In this document: piece after piece, positions 51,197-60,481 of the stretch
Position numbering within the stretch: position 1 is the first letter of the stretch
How the letters are laid out: every line of letters starts with the position of its first letter
Assembly (NCBI RefSeq): GCF_017963645.1
Contig: NZ_JAGMWN010000009.1
Coordinates: forward strand, 1-64,000
Direction of reading: 5' to 3'
From: Marivibrio halodurans
GTDB lineage: Bacteria; Pseudomonadota; Alphaproteobacteria; UBA8366; Aestuariispiraceae
Length of the DNA stretch: 64,000 nt
Notes under the pieces: generated by a model
Seen by the model: the letters and a program-made list of their open reading frames with translations, nothing else
Database searches by the model: none
Told to the model about the DNA's origin: nothing
Position numbers and translations under genes: made by a program

Positions 51197-52187
51197 GGAC
51201 GACGATAATACCGTTCCACTGTTGAGCGGTGTGCTGCTCGAGGAATATGCCGATGGGCGCCTCGACCCCCGGACGGAACGTCGGATCGAAGGGCTGGTGT
51301 CCAAGGATCCCGCCATGCGCGATAGCGTCCTCAGGATGATCGCGACGCGGCGCATGGTGCGCGAGAACGTGCACAGCCGCGCCGAGCGGCCGCTTGGCGA
51401 GGAGACGAGCACCCTGGCCCACCGGGTAGAGGCGATGCACCGCGAGAGCGTGCGCGCCTCCTCCCGCCGGTCCCGGCGCTTCGGGGCGCGTCATGGTGCC
51501 CTGGGTGCCGTCGCGGCGGTTGTGTTGGGGGTCTTGTATTTCCAGCCCGGCTTCACCGGGGGGCAGATGCGGCATTTGTCGCTGACCGATTTCATGCCCG
51601 TCGCGGAAGCTCCGGCCCCGGCTTCGACCTCGAACGGGGCCCCGCAGCCGGAAAGCCAGACCGCCGCCCTGGACGGGCCATTGGAGGCCGGGCCGGTCAG
51701 GACGTCGCTGGCGCAAACGGGCGGCCCCTCGGACGAGCAACCGCGCGACGGCATGCCGGACTTCGTCCCGGACTTTTCCGCGTCCGGATTCAGTCTTATC
51801 GAAACCCGCATGATCACGGGCGACGCGGTCGAGGCGAACGCTTTCCAACTGCTTTATGAAGGGGGCGACGGCCGCCGCATCTCGCTCTATTACAGCCGCT
51901 CCCCGAACGATCAGGAGCAGAAGGTGGCCGTGCGCAAGGAAGGCCCTCTGGCCATGCTTTTCTGGTCCGCCAACGGCCGTTCCTTCAGCATGATCGGCGA
52001 GGTCGAGCGCGCCCGCCTCCTCGATCTGGCCCGGGAAGTGACGGCCGGGCTGTCCGTGTCCGGCGACAAGCCGGGCGCCGCCCCGGAAGCCGACCCATCC
52101 GATTCGACCGCACCGGACCCTTCCGGGTCCGAGGCCAAGAAGTCGCGACCGGAGGGAGAGGACGGTCATGACAGGGATTCTGTCTGA
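51189..52187 (+). CDS. membrane anti-sigma factor
   Basis: The 332-residue protein starts at ATG 51189, overlapping the sigma gene. The N-terminal part (about 1-90) reads LLEEYADGRLDPRTERRIEG, the anti-sigma helical pattern, without the HxxxCxxC zinc motif. A single membrane span follows at about 98-115 (GALGAVAAVVLGVLYFQPGF). The periplasmic part holds a Pro/Ala-rich linker and a folded region with FSLIETRMITGDAVEANAFQ and RRISLYYSRS. It would hold the ECF factor at the membrane until a periplasmic signal arrives. Confidence 0.85.
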   Translation: MGKDDDNTVPLLSGVLLEEYADGRLDPRTERRIEGLVSKDPAMRDSVLRMIATRRMVRENVHSRAERPLGEETSTLAHRVEAMHRESVRASSRRSRRFGARHGALGAVAAVVLGVLYFQPGFTGGQMRHLSLTDFMPVAEAPAPASTSNGAPQPESQTAALDGPLEAGPVRTSLAQTGGPSDEQPRDGMPDFVPDFSASGFSLIETRMITGDAVEANAFQLLYEGGDGRRISLYYSRSPNDQEQKVAVRKEGPLAMLFWSANGRSFSMIGEVERARLLDLAREVTAGLSVSGDKPGAAPEADPSDSTAPDPSGSEAKKSRPEGEDGHDRDSV

Positions 52188-52305
52188 ACGACCGGCGGCC
52201 CTTGGCGCGCCTTGTCCATCGCGCCAATTCCCCCTTCCGCGACCGTTTCCTTCCAACACGCCGCCCGTGGTGACGCGGGCCGGCACGACCGCACGGGAGT
52301 GAGCC

Positions 52306-53712
52306 ATGCCGTCTCGCCATCAATTCGCCCCGTCCATCCTTCGCGCCTATGACGTGCGTGGGGTCTATGGCGATACGCTGACGCGCGACGACGCCCGCGC
52401 GCTCGGCGCCGCGCTGGCCAGCGAGGCGATGGAGCGGGGCGGCTCCACGGTCGTTCTGGGACGTGACGGCCGCGCGTCCTCCCCCACCTTGAGCGAGGCC
52501 GTCGCCGAGGGCCTCGCCTCCACCGGCGCGACGGTGCATGACATCGGGCGCGGTCCGACACCGATGCTCTATTACGCGTCGCACAGCCTGCGCGCGGACG
52601 CGGCCATCATGGTGACGGGATCACACAATCCGCCGGACTATAACGGCTTCAAGATGATGCTGGGTGAGCAGGCCCTGATGGGCGAGGAGATCCAGGCCCT
52701 GGGTCGCCGCGCAGCCGAGGGTGATTTCCGGCGGGGGCGCGGGACGGTGGGCGTGGTCGATCTGGTCGACGCGTATTGTGCCCGCCTTCACGAGGGATTT
52801 CACATCGAGAGCGACCTCTCCTGCGCCTGGGACCCGGGGCATGGCGCGGTGGCGGCGGTCCTCGACCGCGTGCTCTCCCGCTTGCCGGGCGCGCATCTGT
52901 GTCTCAACAACACCGTCGATCCGACTTTTCCGGCCCACCATCCCGATCCGGGCGATCCGGATAATCTGGCCCAGTTGATCGAGACGGTTCGCGCCCGTCA
53001 GCTGGATATGGGCTTCGCCTTCGACGGGGACGGCGATCGGCTGGGTGTCGTCGATCGGCATGGGCGCATCGTGTGGCCGGATCAATTGCTCGTGCTGCTC
53101 GCCGACAAGGTGTTGCGCGCGTATCCGGGGCAGACCGTCATCGCCGATGTGAAGGCAAGCCAGATGGTCTTCGACGAGATCGCCGTCCGGGGCGGCAAAC
53201 CGCTGATGTGGAAGACGGGTCATTCGCTGATCAAGGCGAAAATGCGCGAGACGGGCGCGCCGCTCGCGGGCGAGATGAGTGGCCATATTTTCTTCGCCGA
53301 CCGCTGGCCGGGCTTCGATGACGCGCTCTATGCGGCGCTTCGCTTGATCGAGGTCCTGGATGAGGCCCGGCTTCCGCTCGACAGGATGGTCGATGCCCTG
53401 CCGGTGACCGTCGCCACCCCGGAAATCCGGATCGAATGCGCGGACGAGACGAAGTTCGACGCGGTCGCGCGGATCGCCGGGATGTTGAAGGAGGCGCGGG
53501 CGGATGTCGTCGATATCGACGGGGTTCGGGTCAACACGCCCGATGGTTGGTGGCTGTTGCGCGCTTCCAATACCCAGCCCGCGCTGGTGGCGCGGTGCGA
53601 GGGCGGGAGCGCGGCCGCGCTCGACCGGTTGAAGCGGAATCTCTCCGATGCGTTGGACGCCCTCGATCTCGACGCGACCAGCCCGTACTTGATGCCGGCG
53701 GCGGCTGAATGA
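52306..53712 (+). CDS. phosphomannomutase/phosphoglucomutase
   Basis: The 468-residue alpha-D-phosphohexomutase has the N-terminal RAYDVRGVYGDTL, phosphoserine loop IMVTGSHNPPDYNGFKMM, the metal loop GFAFDGDGDRLGV, the sugar loop GEMSGHIFF and the C-terminal phosphate loop NTQPALVARCEG. It converts hexose-6-phosphate to hexose-1-phosphate. In this context it can provide glucose-1-phosphate for UDP-glucose and thus OpgH (inference). It is followed by pgi. Confidence 0.92.
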   Translation: MPSRHQFAPSILRAYDVRGVYGDTLTRDDARALGAALASEAMERGGSTVVLGRDGRASSPTLSEAVAEGLASTGATVHDIGRGPTPMLYYASHSLRADAAIMVTGSHNPPDYNGFKMMLGEQALMGEEIQALGRRAAEGDFRRGRGTVGVVDLVDAYCARLHEGFHIESDLSCAWDPGHGAVAAVLDRVLSRLPGAHLCLNNTVDPTFPAHHPDPGDPDNLAQLIETVRARQLDMGFAFDGDGDRLGVVDRHGRIVWPDQLLVLLADKVLRAYPGQTVIADVKASQMVFDEIAVRGGKPLMWKTGHSLIKAKMRETGAPLAGEMSGHIFFADRWPGFDDALYAALRLIEVLDEARLPLDRMVDALPVTVATPEIRIECADETKFDAVARIAGMLKEARADVVDIDGVRVNTPDGWWLLRASNTQPALVARCEGGSAAALDRLKRNLSDALDALDLDATSPYLMPAAAE

Positions 53713-53863
53713 CGGCTGCCCGGTGATGCCGCGTGGCCGGTTTCGTCTTCCTTGTTTTTCCTGATCCGTCGCGATTTATCGGGAACTATGCGCCCCATTC
53801 TTGCGTCTTATAGGGAACGGACGGCGCCAGCCGCCCCACCAAGGAACGATCGGGAGCGCTATC

Positions 53864-55210
53864 ATGCCATATCGTCAGGATATCTCCGCATGCCTAAGGG
53901 ACCGGGTGGAATATGGGTTGAGCTCGAGCGAGCTGTCCTTCTTCCTCGATGCCTTGAATCCAGCCATGGAGCGGTTGCGCGAAGCCTATAGGGAGCGCCG
54001 GATTCCGCTGCTCCGCACGCCGGAGCGGGTCGACGACTGGCCCAGGCTGCAAGCGGTCGCGGATAGATATCGGGCGTCCTTCGACGATGTCGTCGTGCTC
54101 GGGACCGGCGGTTCCAGTCTTGGCGGCCGCGCGCTCTACAACATGGCGAATGTCGGCTTCGACGACGGGGACCGACGGGGCCCCAACCTGCATATCGTTA
54201 CGAATATCGATCCGTACAGCTTCCAGGCGCTGCTTCGCTCGCTCGACATGCGGCGCACGGGCTTCATCGCGATCTCCAAGTCGGGCGGCACGGCCGAGAC
54301 GGTGTTGCAGACGATGACCGTGCTTCCGATGCTGGAGCGTCTTCTCGGCCCGCGCCGGGTGGGGCGCGCCATGACCATCGTGACGGAGCCGAAGGACAAT
54401 CCGATGCGCCGGATCGCGGAGCGTTACGCGCTGCCCGTCCTGGATCACGACGAGGCCGTCGGCGGGCGCTATTCCGTGCTGACGGCGGTCGGAATGCTGC
54501 CTTCGCTGATCGCCGGGCTGGATGCGCGGGCGGTGCGCGATGGCGCCCGCGAAGTCCTGGCGCACAGCTTGCGGACCGGCAGTCCGGCCGATTGCGCGCC
54601 GGCGCTGGGCGCGGCCGTCGCCGTGGGGCTGGAGCGCTATCACGATATCGGCTCCTCGGTGATGCTGGCCTATTCCGACCGGCTTGGCTCGCTCGCCCGC
54701 TGGTATCGCCAGCTTTGGGCGGAGAGTTTGGGCAAGGAAGGCAAGGGAACGACGCCGATCTACGCCGCCGGCCCGGTCGATCAGCACAGCCAGTTGCAGC
54801 TCTGGCTCGATGGGCCGCGCGACAAGATGTTCACGGTGCTGGGCGGGCCGATCGCGCCCTGCTCGCCGCCCGTCGATTGCAGCCATATCGGCGACGACCG
54901 GCTGGATTATCTGAACGGCGCCAGCCTGGGCGAGCTTCTCGACGTCTCGCGCCGGGCGACGACCGAGACGCTGATCGCCAACGACCGCCCGGTGCGGACC
55001 ATCGACATGGCCGCGATCGACGAGCGGTCGATGGGTGCGCTCATGATGCATTATATGCTGGAGACCATCCTGGCCGCCGATCTGTTGTGCGTTAACCCGT
55101 TCGACCAGCCGGCCGTGGAACATGGCAAGAAACTGGCGCGGCGGCTGTTGTCGGCGCGGGGAGAGCATCGGACGGTGCCGGCCTCGCGGGAAGAAGCAGC
55201 GGCGGCCTGA
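53864..55210 (+). CDS. pgi: glucose-6-phosphate isomerase
   Basis: The 448-residue protein starts at ATG 53864, with GGGAG upstream; a longer frame upstream is unlikely. SIS domains carry VVLGTGGSSLGGRAL, ISKSGGTAETV and GRYSVLTAVGMLPSL, and the catalytic Glu lies in the EGKGTTP/VDQHSQLQLWLDG block. It interconverts glucose-6-phosphate and fructose-6-phosphate. The enzyme is shorter than the E. coli form, as usual in this lineage. An intrinsic terminator follows. Confidence 0.92.
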   Translation: MPYRQDISACLRDRVEYGLSSSELSFFLDALNPAMERLREAYRERRIPLLRTPERVDDWPRLQAVADRYRASFDDVVVLGTGGSSLGGRALYNMANVGFDDGDRRGPNLHIVTNIDPYSFQALLRSLDMRRTGFIAISKSGGTAETVLQTMTVLPMLERLLGPRRVGRAMTIVTEPKDNPMRRIAERYALPVLDHDEAVGGRYSVLTAVGMLPSLIAGLDARAVRDGAREVLAHSLRTGSPADCAPALGAAVAVGLERYHDIGSSVMLAYSDRLGSLARWYRQLWAESLGKEGKGTTPIYAAGPVDQHSQLQLWLDGPRDKMFTVLGGPIAPCSPPVDCSHIGDDRLDYLNGASLGELLDVSRRATTETLIANDRPVRTIDMAAIDERSMGALMMHYMLETILAADLLCVNPFDQPAVEHGKKLARRLLSARGEHRTVPASREEAAAA

Positions 55211-55249
55211 TCGGCAAGGCGACGCCCGACAAGTCACTCCGCCGGCAAG

Positions 55250-55278
55250 GGGTGCGCGGTTTCGACCGCGTGCCCTTT
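55250..55278 (+). terminator. intrinsic terminator after pgi
   Basis: GGGTGCGCGGT and ACCGCGTGCCC pair over 11 positions (two G-T) around a TTCG tetraloop, followed by TTTGT. It lies in the convergent gap between pgi and the lipoprotein gene. Confidence 0.65.
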
Positions 55279-55352
55279 GTCGTGTGGTCCCCCCCTTCCG
55301 CAGGGCGCGGATGCCGGGCTCGCGCCGCCGATCCGCTTCGGGGCGGCGGTGC

Positions 55353-55997
55353 TTACCAGGATTGCAGTTCGATGCGATATTGCCCCATGCGGGGCGGGCG
55401 GGGTTGGTCCTCGAACTTCTCCGGCACGACATTGGTGTCGCGCCAGCCGATCCCGACCAAGGTGCTCTCGTCGATCCAGGAAATGCCGAAGACCGGGCCC
55501 GAGGTATGCAGGAATTTCCACGTCTCGGCGTCGTAGGTGGTGACGATGAACTTCGCGAGGCCGGTGTGGGTGTCCTCCTCGTAGAGGCTCGCCATCGGAA
55601 GCTGCACGGCATCGGAGAGCGGGATCGGCATCTCGAACCCGCCGATTCCGACATAATCGCGCCGTTGATTGATCGAGAGGGCGCCGGAGCGGATTTCGAC
55701 GATGAATGCCGCCTCGTCGCGGGATTCGACCAGATGGGCCCCCTCGCGCGCCATCTTCTGGCGGATGCCGCCGATGACATAGGACGAGTCGTAGCTCTCG
55801 AAATGCGCGGTATCGAGAAAGGCGCGCCCGTCCACGGGGATGCCGAAGGTAAGGCGCTCGATCGCGCGGTCGGCCGCGGTCGAAATCAACAATTGTTCAT
55901 TCGCCGTCCGCTCCGGGGCGGTTTCCCGAATTTCCGAACAGCCAACGCTCGCGACAATCAATGCGGTGCACATACAGGCGCGCAGTCGAAAGCGCAT
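55353..55997 (-). CDS. lipoprotein of unknown function
   Basis: The 214-residue protein has a signal MRFRLRACMCTALIVASVGC with the lipobox ASVGC. The mature part has ADRAIERLTFGIPVDGRAFL, FESYDSSYVIGGIRQKMARE, EAAFIVEIRSGALSINQRRD and GPVFGISWIDES. It resembles uncharacterised proteobacterial lipoproteins (possibly the DUF6655 type, unverified). It stands alone on the minus strand between pgi and a tetR gene. Confidence 0.75.
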   Translation of the reverse strand: MRFRLRACMCTALIVASVGCSEIRETAPERTANEQLLISTAADRAIERLTFGIPVDGRAFLDTAHFESYDSSYVIGGIRQKMAREGAHLVESRDEAAFIVEIRSGALSINQRRDYVGIGGFEMPIPLSDAVQLPMASLYEEDTHTGLAKFIVTTYDAETWKFLHTSGPVFGISWIDESTLVGIGWRDTNVVPEKFEDQPRPPRMGQYRIELQSW

Positions 55998-56093
55998 GGC
56001 GTCTCCATGTCAGGTAGTGAATCCCATGGTTCCTGGTAGTGAGACGGAAAACGGCGTTAATGGTTCCGTCAAGGACCCATGCGCGCCTTCCGG

Positions 56094-56750
56094 CTATCCC
56101 GGTTCCTTGCGCAGATAGCTCACAATCATATCCGCCGCATGATCGATTCGCTGTTGCAGGCGCTTGGGCGACAGCAGCTTGGTCTGGAAGATCGCCTCGA
56201 AGGTGTGACGGTGGGAGATATAGTGCGCCGACAGGGCGGATATGGAGATATAGAGATCGATCGCGTCGATATCGTCACGGAACCGCCCGGTCTCCACGCC
56301 GCGCTTCAGAAGCTCGCGAATGGTCTCCAGCAACGGATTGTACATCTTCGGGATTTCGGTGGACTGGCGCACATGCCGGGCCTCGTGCAGGTTCTCGCTG
56401 GCCAGCAGGCGGTTGAATTCCGGCATCTCCACCCAGACACGGGCGGTGAATTCGACCAGGCGCCGCATGCCCTCCTCGGGGTCCATGTCGCGGATGCTAA
56501 GATCGCTTTGGCGGTCGCGGATCGTCGCGTAGGCACGTTCCAGCACGGCGACGAACAGCTTCTCCTTGCTGCCGAAATAATGATAGAGCGCGTTCTTGTT
56601 GAAGCCCGAGGCGTCGGCGATCTCGTCGACGCGGGCACCGTCATACCCTTTTTCGGCGAACTCCCGTGTCGCCGCTTCCAGAATGCGCTCTCGTGACGCG
56701 GCGGAATCGCGTTTTCCGCTTCGCTTGGCTCGCACGGCTGCCTTGGCCAT
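56094..56750 (-). CDS. TetR-family transcriptional regulator
   Basis: The 218-residue protein has the helix-turn-helix SRERILEAATREFAEKGYDG, ARVDEIADASGFNKNALYHY FGSKE (about 17-60) and a C-terminal domain with FTARVWVEMPEFNRLLASEN, typical of RutR/YcdC-like regulators of nitrogen-compound catabolism. The start is ATG 56750. It is divergent from the aldehyde dehydrogenase operon, and a palindrome lies in the gap at 56963-56980. Confidence 0.9.
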   Translation of the reverse strand: MAKAAVRAKRSGKRDSAASRERILEAATREFAEKGYDGARVDEIADASGFNKNALYHYFGSKEKLFVAVLERAYATIRDRQSDLSIRDMDPEEGMRRLVEFTARVWVEMPEFNRLLASENLHEARHVRQSTEIPKMYNPLLETIRELLKRGVETGRFRDDIDAIDLYISISALSAHYISHRHTFEAIFQTKLLSPKRLQQRIDHAADMIVSYLRKEPG

Positions 56751-56952
56751 GTCCCCCAGGTCCTCCTGTTCTAAAGGGCATCCCTCGCCCACGCCCGATT
56801 GTTTCCTCGGTTGATCGCCGATCGCGATACGATACTTACGAAATAGTTAGTAGCACTTCGCCCGGACAATTGGGAGCCCTCAGGTCTTGCCGGTGCCGCA
56901 GGGCCGTGAGGCGTGATGGGAGACGTGATGGGGGGCGACCGGAGCCGTGCGC

Positions 56953-56981
56953 TTGACATCAGTTATCTAACTGGTTAGTTA
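56953..56981 (+). promoter_or_regulatory. promoter -35 and TetR-type operator before the aldehyde dehydrogenase operon
   Basis: A perfect TTGACA lies at 56953-56958. A CTAAC-TG-GTTAG palindrome extends to about 17 bases, centred near 56972, right after it. A -10 is less clear (TAGTTA at 56976-56981, 17-base spacing). A repressor bound here would block the promoter, which fits control by the divergent TetR gene. Confidence 0.6.
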
Positions 56982-57034
56982 TTTTATCCCTATAGACCAT
57001 TCCAATTCCAGTGATTTGGGGAACGGAGTCTTCG

Positions 57035-58501
57035 ATGGCGACAGCCCACCAGGAGGCCGAGCAGGTCTTCCACTCCTTTACCGCGGAGGGGGTTCGCCCG
57101 TCCGAAGCAACCGATGATCTGCTGGTCACGGACCCGTGGACGGGGAAGGTGGCCGCGCATCTCGTTCCGGCCTCCGAGGGGATGATCGCGGGTGCCGTCG
57201 AGGCGGCGGCCGCGGCCTTTCACGCCAATCAGTGGGAAACGCGTCACCGGCGTGCCGGATGGCTGGACGCGGCCGCCGATGCGATCGAGGCGGACAGGGC
57301 CGCGCTGGTTGATCTGATGGTCCGTCATATCGGTAAGCCGGTGAAGGCCGCCGGATTCGAGGTGGGCCGCAGCGCGGGCTTCCTGCGCGCCTGCGCCCGT
57401 CACGCGCATGAGATCGGCGGGGAGACGGTGCCTCTCGATTCCGCGCCGAACGGCGCCGGGCGTCACGGCATCGCGGAACGGGTGCCGCTTGGCGTCATCC
57501 TTGGCATCACGCCCTTCAACGCGCCGGCCAATCTGCTGGTGCAGAAGGTCGCGCCGGCGCTCGCCACCGGCAATGCGATCATCGTGAAGCCGGCGCCCGA
57601 GGGCGCGGCCGTCGCGCTGCGCATCGCCGCCGCCTTCCGGGAGGGGGGCCTGCCGGACGGGCTGTTCCAGGTTCTCCTCGGGGGGGCGGAAGAGGCGCTG
57701 GCCCTTGCCGCGCATCCGGCCGTCGCCGCGGTGACGCTTACCGGGGGCACGGCGGCGGGCGAGGCCGTCGCGCGCGCGGCGGGCGCCAAGCCGTTCCTGG
57801 GCGAACTCGGCGGCAACTCCGCCAATATCGTCTGCGACGACGCGGATATCGAGGATGCGGCCGCGCGGATCGCGCCTTCCGCCTATGAGGCATCCGGTCA
57901 GCAATGCATATCCACCCAGCGGATCATCGTCGATCGGCGCGTGCGTCCGGCCTTCGAGGATGCGTTGCTGGCACGGATCGACGCGTTGTCCGCCGGCGAC
58001 CCGGGAAAGCCGGAAACCGATCTGGGGCCCGTCGTTCATGCGCGCGCGGCCGACCGTATCATGGCGATGGTCGAGGCGGCGGCCGCCGACGGCGCGCGGC
58101 TCCTGCGGGAGCCCCGGCGCGAAGGGTGCCTGATCCATCCAACGCTGGTGTGCGATGCCCCGCGCGACGCGCGCGTGGTGCGCGAGGAGGTTTTCGGTCC
58201 GGTCGCCGTTCTGATGGAGGCCGATGGCTTCGAGCAGGCGGTCGCGATCGCGAATGATTGCGAATTCGGCTTGCAGGCCGCCTGCTTCACCGCGCGGCTG
58301 GACCGCGCGATGGCGGCGGGCCGGATGTTGCGGGCGGGGTCCGTGTGGATCAACGAGGCGAGCCGCTTCCGGCTCGACAATTACCCGTTCGGCGGGTTCG
58401 GAAAAAGCGGAACCGGCCGCGAGGGCATCAAATACGCCATGGATGAAATGACCACCTGGAAATTCCTCGGAATTCGTCTGCCGGGCGGGTATCCCGCGTG
58501 A
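57035..58501 (+). CDS. aldehyde dehydrogenase family protein
   Basis: The 488-residue protein has ITPFNAPANLLVQKVAPALA, the cofactor Lys in IIVKPAPEG, LTGGTAAGEAV, the general-base Glu in FLGELGGNSANIV and the catalytic Cys in SGQQCISTQR. It oxidises an aldehyde to an acid with NAD(P). The start is ATG 57035, with CGGAG upstream. It is the first gene of a six-gene operon under a TetR operator and overlaps the next gene by 4 bases. Confidence 0.92.
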   Translation: MATAHQEAEQVFHSFTAEGVRPSEATDDLLVTDPWTGKVAAHLVPASEGMIAGAVEAAAAAFHANQWETRHRRAGWLDAAADAIEADRAALVDLMVRHIGKPVKAAGFEVGRSAGFLRACARHAHEIGGETVPLDSAPNGAGRHGIAERVPLGVILGITPFNAPANLLVQKVAPALATGNAIIVKPAPEGAAVALRIAAAFREGGLPDGLFQVLLGGAEEALALAAHPAVAAVTLTGGTAAGEAVARAAGAKPFLGELGGNSANIVCDDADIEDAAARIAPSAYEASGQQCISTQRIIVDRRVRPAFEDALLARIDALSAGDPGKPETDLGPVVHARAADRIMAMVEAAAADGARLLREPRREGCLIHPTLVCDAPRDARVVREEVFGPVAVLMEADGFEQAVAIANDCEFGLQAACFTARLDRAMAAGRMLRAGSVWINEASRFRLDNYPFGGFGKSGTGREGIKYAMDEMTTWKFLGIRLPGGYPA

Positions 58502-59880
58502 ACGGCCCGGTGAACAGCGGGGCACCCGCCGAGGGCGTCGTCACCGCCGCCGTCGACGCGGCGGCCGATGCCGGCGCGGCGATGCTGGCGGCGGGCGGGA
58601 ATGCCTTCGACGCGGCCGTCGCGGCGGCCTGCGCGGAGACCGTCTGGCTTCCCATGAAATGCGGTCTCGCCGGAGATGTGGTCGCGCTCTTCTCGCGGGC
58701 GGGCGGGCCGACGCGCGCGCTGTTGTCGATCGGGCGTGGGCCGCTGGCGCTCGGCGCGGGCACGCGATTGGCGCGCACCGGGCCGCTCTCCGTCGGCGGG
58801 TTCGGCGCCCCGGAAGGATATGCCAGGCTGGCGGGGCTCGGGCAGTTGCCGCTCGACCGGTTGGTGGCGCCCGCCGTGGCGATGGCGCGCGACGGGGTTC
58901 GATGGGTGGATCAGGCGGTGCGCCTGACGGCGGAATCGCGTGACCTGATCGCACGCCATAACGATGTCACGCCTTACCTGCCCGGGGGCGGGCTTCCGGT
59001 GCCGGGCGAGGCGTTGCGCCTGCCGGGGCTCGCCGACCTGCTGGAGCGTTTCGGTCGGACGGGGGGCGCGCTTTTCCACGGCGAGGCGGGCGACGTCGTG
59101 CTGGCGCATCTGCGTGGTCTGGGCGGCATGTTGCAGCGCGACGATTTGGTGCGCGCGGTGGCGTGCGAGATGCCCTGCGCGCGGGTCGATCTGCCGGGCG
59201 GCGGTATCCTGGAGGTAACGCCGGCCCCGACTCACGGCCCCATTCATGCGGATGCCCTCGCGCGGGTTCTGTCGGGTGCGGCGGAAGTCGAGGCGATCCG
59301 GGCCGCCCGGGCCGGCTTCGATGCGCGCGCGGGCGGCGGTACCTCCGTCGTGACCGCCGCCGACGGGGCGGGGAACCGCGTGGTTCTGGTTCATTCCAAT
59401 TCCTTCCCGCAATACGGCTCCGGCGTGGTCGTCCCGGAATTCGACCTGATCCTGAACAACCGGCCCGGCCGAGGGTTCGCGCTGGACGCGCCGGCCGGGC
59501 ATTGGAACGCGCCCGACCCGCTGTCCGTGCCCGCGACAACGTTGAACGCCTGGCACCTCGGACGCCGGGAGATGGATGTCTGGGGTGGCACGCCGGGCGG
59601 CGAGAACCAGGCCGTCTGGAACATGCAAGTCACGGCCGCGCTGATGGGTGGGCACGATCCGCAACAGGCCATCGATCTGCCGAAGTGGCGGCTGACCTCC
59701 GACGGCGGCATCGCCTGGGAGGCCGATCACGCCGCGCGCGATCCGGCGGACGAGGCGGTCGAGGCGCGCGGCCTGCGCTCCGCCCTTCAGGCAATCGGCA
59801 TCGATCGCCGCACGGGCGCATTCACGATTGGGGTGGATCCCAGAACCGGGGCCGCGGCGCGGTTCAACCCGGCACGGTGA
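58498..59880 (+). CDS. gamma-glutamyltransferase-like Ntn hydrolase
   Basis: The 460-residue protein is shorter than typical gamma-glutamyltransferases (530-580). The self-cleavage/nucleophile block reads TSVVTAADGAGNRVVLVHS, which aligns in length with TTHFSVVDxDGN of the family and keeps the catalytic Thr. YGSGVVVPEFDLILNN matches the conserved SGVVVPxxxxxLNN. There is no signal peptide, so it acts in the cytoplasm. Relatives include oxamate amidohydrolase HpxW of allantoin breakdown, which suggests an amidase role here (inference). The start GTG overlaps the upstream stop (GTGA). Confidence 0.82.
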   Translation: MNGPVNSGAPAEGVVTAAVDAAADAGAAMLAAGGNAFDAAVAAACAETVWLPMKCGLAGDVVALFSRAGGPTRALLSIGRGPLALGAGTRLARTGPLSVGGFGAPEGYARLAGLGQLPLDRLVAPAVAMARDGVRWVDQAVRLTAESRDLIARHNDVTPYLPGGGLPVPGEALRLPGLADLLERFGRTGGALFHGEAGDVVLAHLRGLGGMLQRDDLVRAVACEMPCARVDLPGGGILEVTPAPTHGPIHADALARVLSGAAEVEAIRAARAGFDARAGGGTSVVTAADGAGNRVVLVHSNSFPQYGSGVVVPEFDLILNNRPGRGFALDAPAGHWNAPDPLSVPATTLNAWHLGRREMDVWGGTPGGENQAVWNMQVTAALMGGHDPQQAIDLPKWRLTSDGGIAWEADHAARDPADEAVEARGLRSALQAIGIDRRTGAFTIGVDPRTGAAARFNPAR

Positions 59881-59918
59881 TCCGGTAAGCGAGAGAAACG
59901 AAGGAGGAACCAGAACCG

Positions 59919-60449
59919 ATGGCCATCGCGAGACACAAGCGCCCGCCCGAACTCGAAGGAGTGGGGCTGCCGGAGATCATGGACAAATATGTCGCCCAAT
60001 TCCGCAATCTGAAATCCGATTGGGAAGCGTTCGAGGACGCGAAGATCGAGGGCTTCAAGCGCGCGCAGCACCGCTTTATCGGTGCCGGCGGTTCGGGCAA
60101 GCATGGCGGAAGCGATTTCATTCCCGCGCGGGGCTTCACCCTCTCCATCATGTATGTGGAGCCGGGCCAGGGCAACGCGCCCCACACGCACGAAGTCGAG
60201 GAGGTGTTCTTCGTCCTCCAGGGGTTCCTGACCGTCTTCATCGAGGACGAGAACGGCGAGCGTCTCGCCCGTCGTCTCGGTCCGTGGGAGTGCGTATCCT
60301 GCCCGCCCGGTGTCATCCACGGCTATGTGAATGATAGCCTGGAGCCGGTCTATTTCCAGGTCATGCTTGGGCGTGGGCAACCGGATACCATGGGCTATGC
60401 CGACGATTCACTCTATGAACGTCGGAATGCGCATCTGGGCACGGAGTAA
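59919..60449 (+). CDS. cupin-domain protein
   Basis: The 176-residue protein has a single cupin barrel: GQGNAPHTHEVEEVFFVLQG (metal ligands His, His, Glu) and GPWECVSCPPGVIHGYVNDS (second His). A helical N-terminal region of about 60 residues precedes it. Cupins of this type bind metal and act as dioxygenases, isomerases or regulators. It lies between the Ntn hydrolase and molybdenum hydroxylase genes. Start ATG has AAGGAGG upstream. Confidence 0.88.
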   Translation: MAIARHKRPPELEGVGLPEIMDKYVAQFRNLKSDWEAFEDAKIEGFKRAQHRFIGAGGSGKHGGSDFIPARGFTLSIMYVEPGQGNAPHTHEVEEVFFVLQGFLTVFIEDENGERLARRLGPWECVSCPPGVIHGYVNDSLEPVYFQVMLGRGQPDTMGYADDSLYERRNAHLGTE

Positions 60450-60481
60450 CCGGACGTGCCCGTTGGGAACGGAGGAATGGG

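Noticed and set aside
58498-59880. Loss of the catalytic Thr in the gamma-glutamyltransferase-like protein
   Set aside because: On first view GGGTSVVT seemed to lack it, but aligning TSVVTAADGAGN with TTHFSVVDxDGN gives equal length and keeps the Thr.
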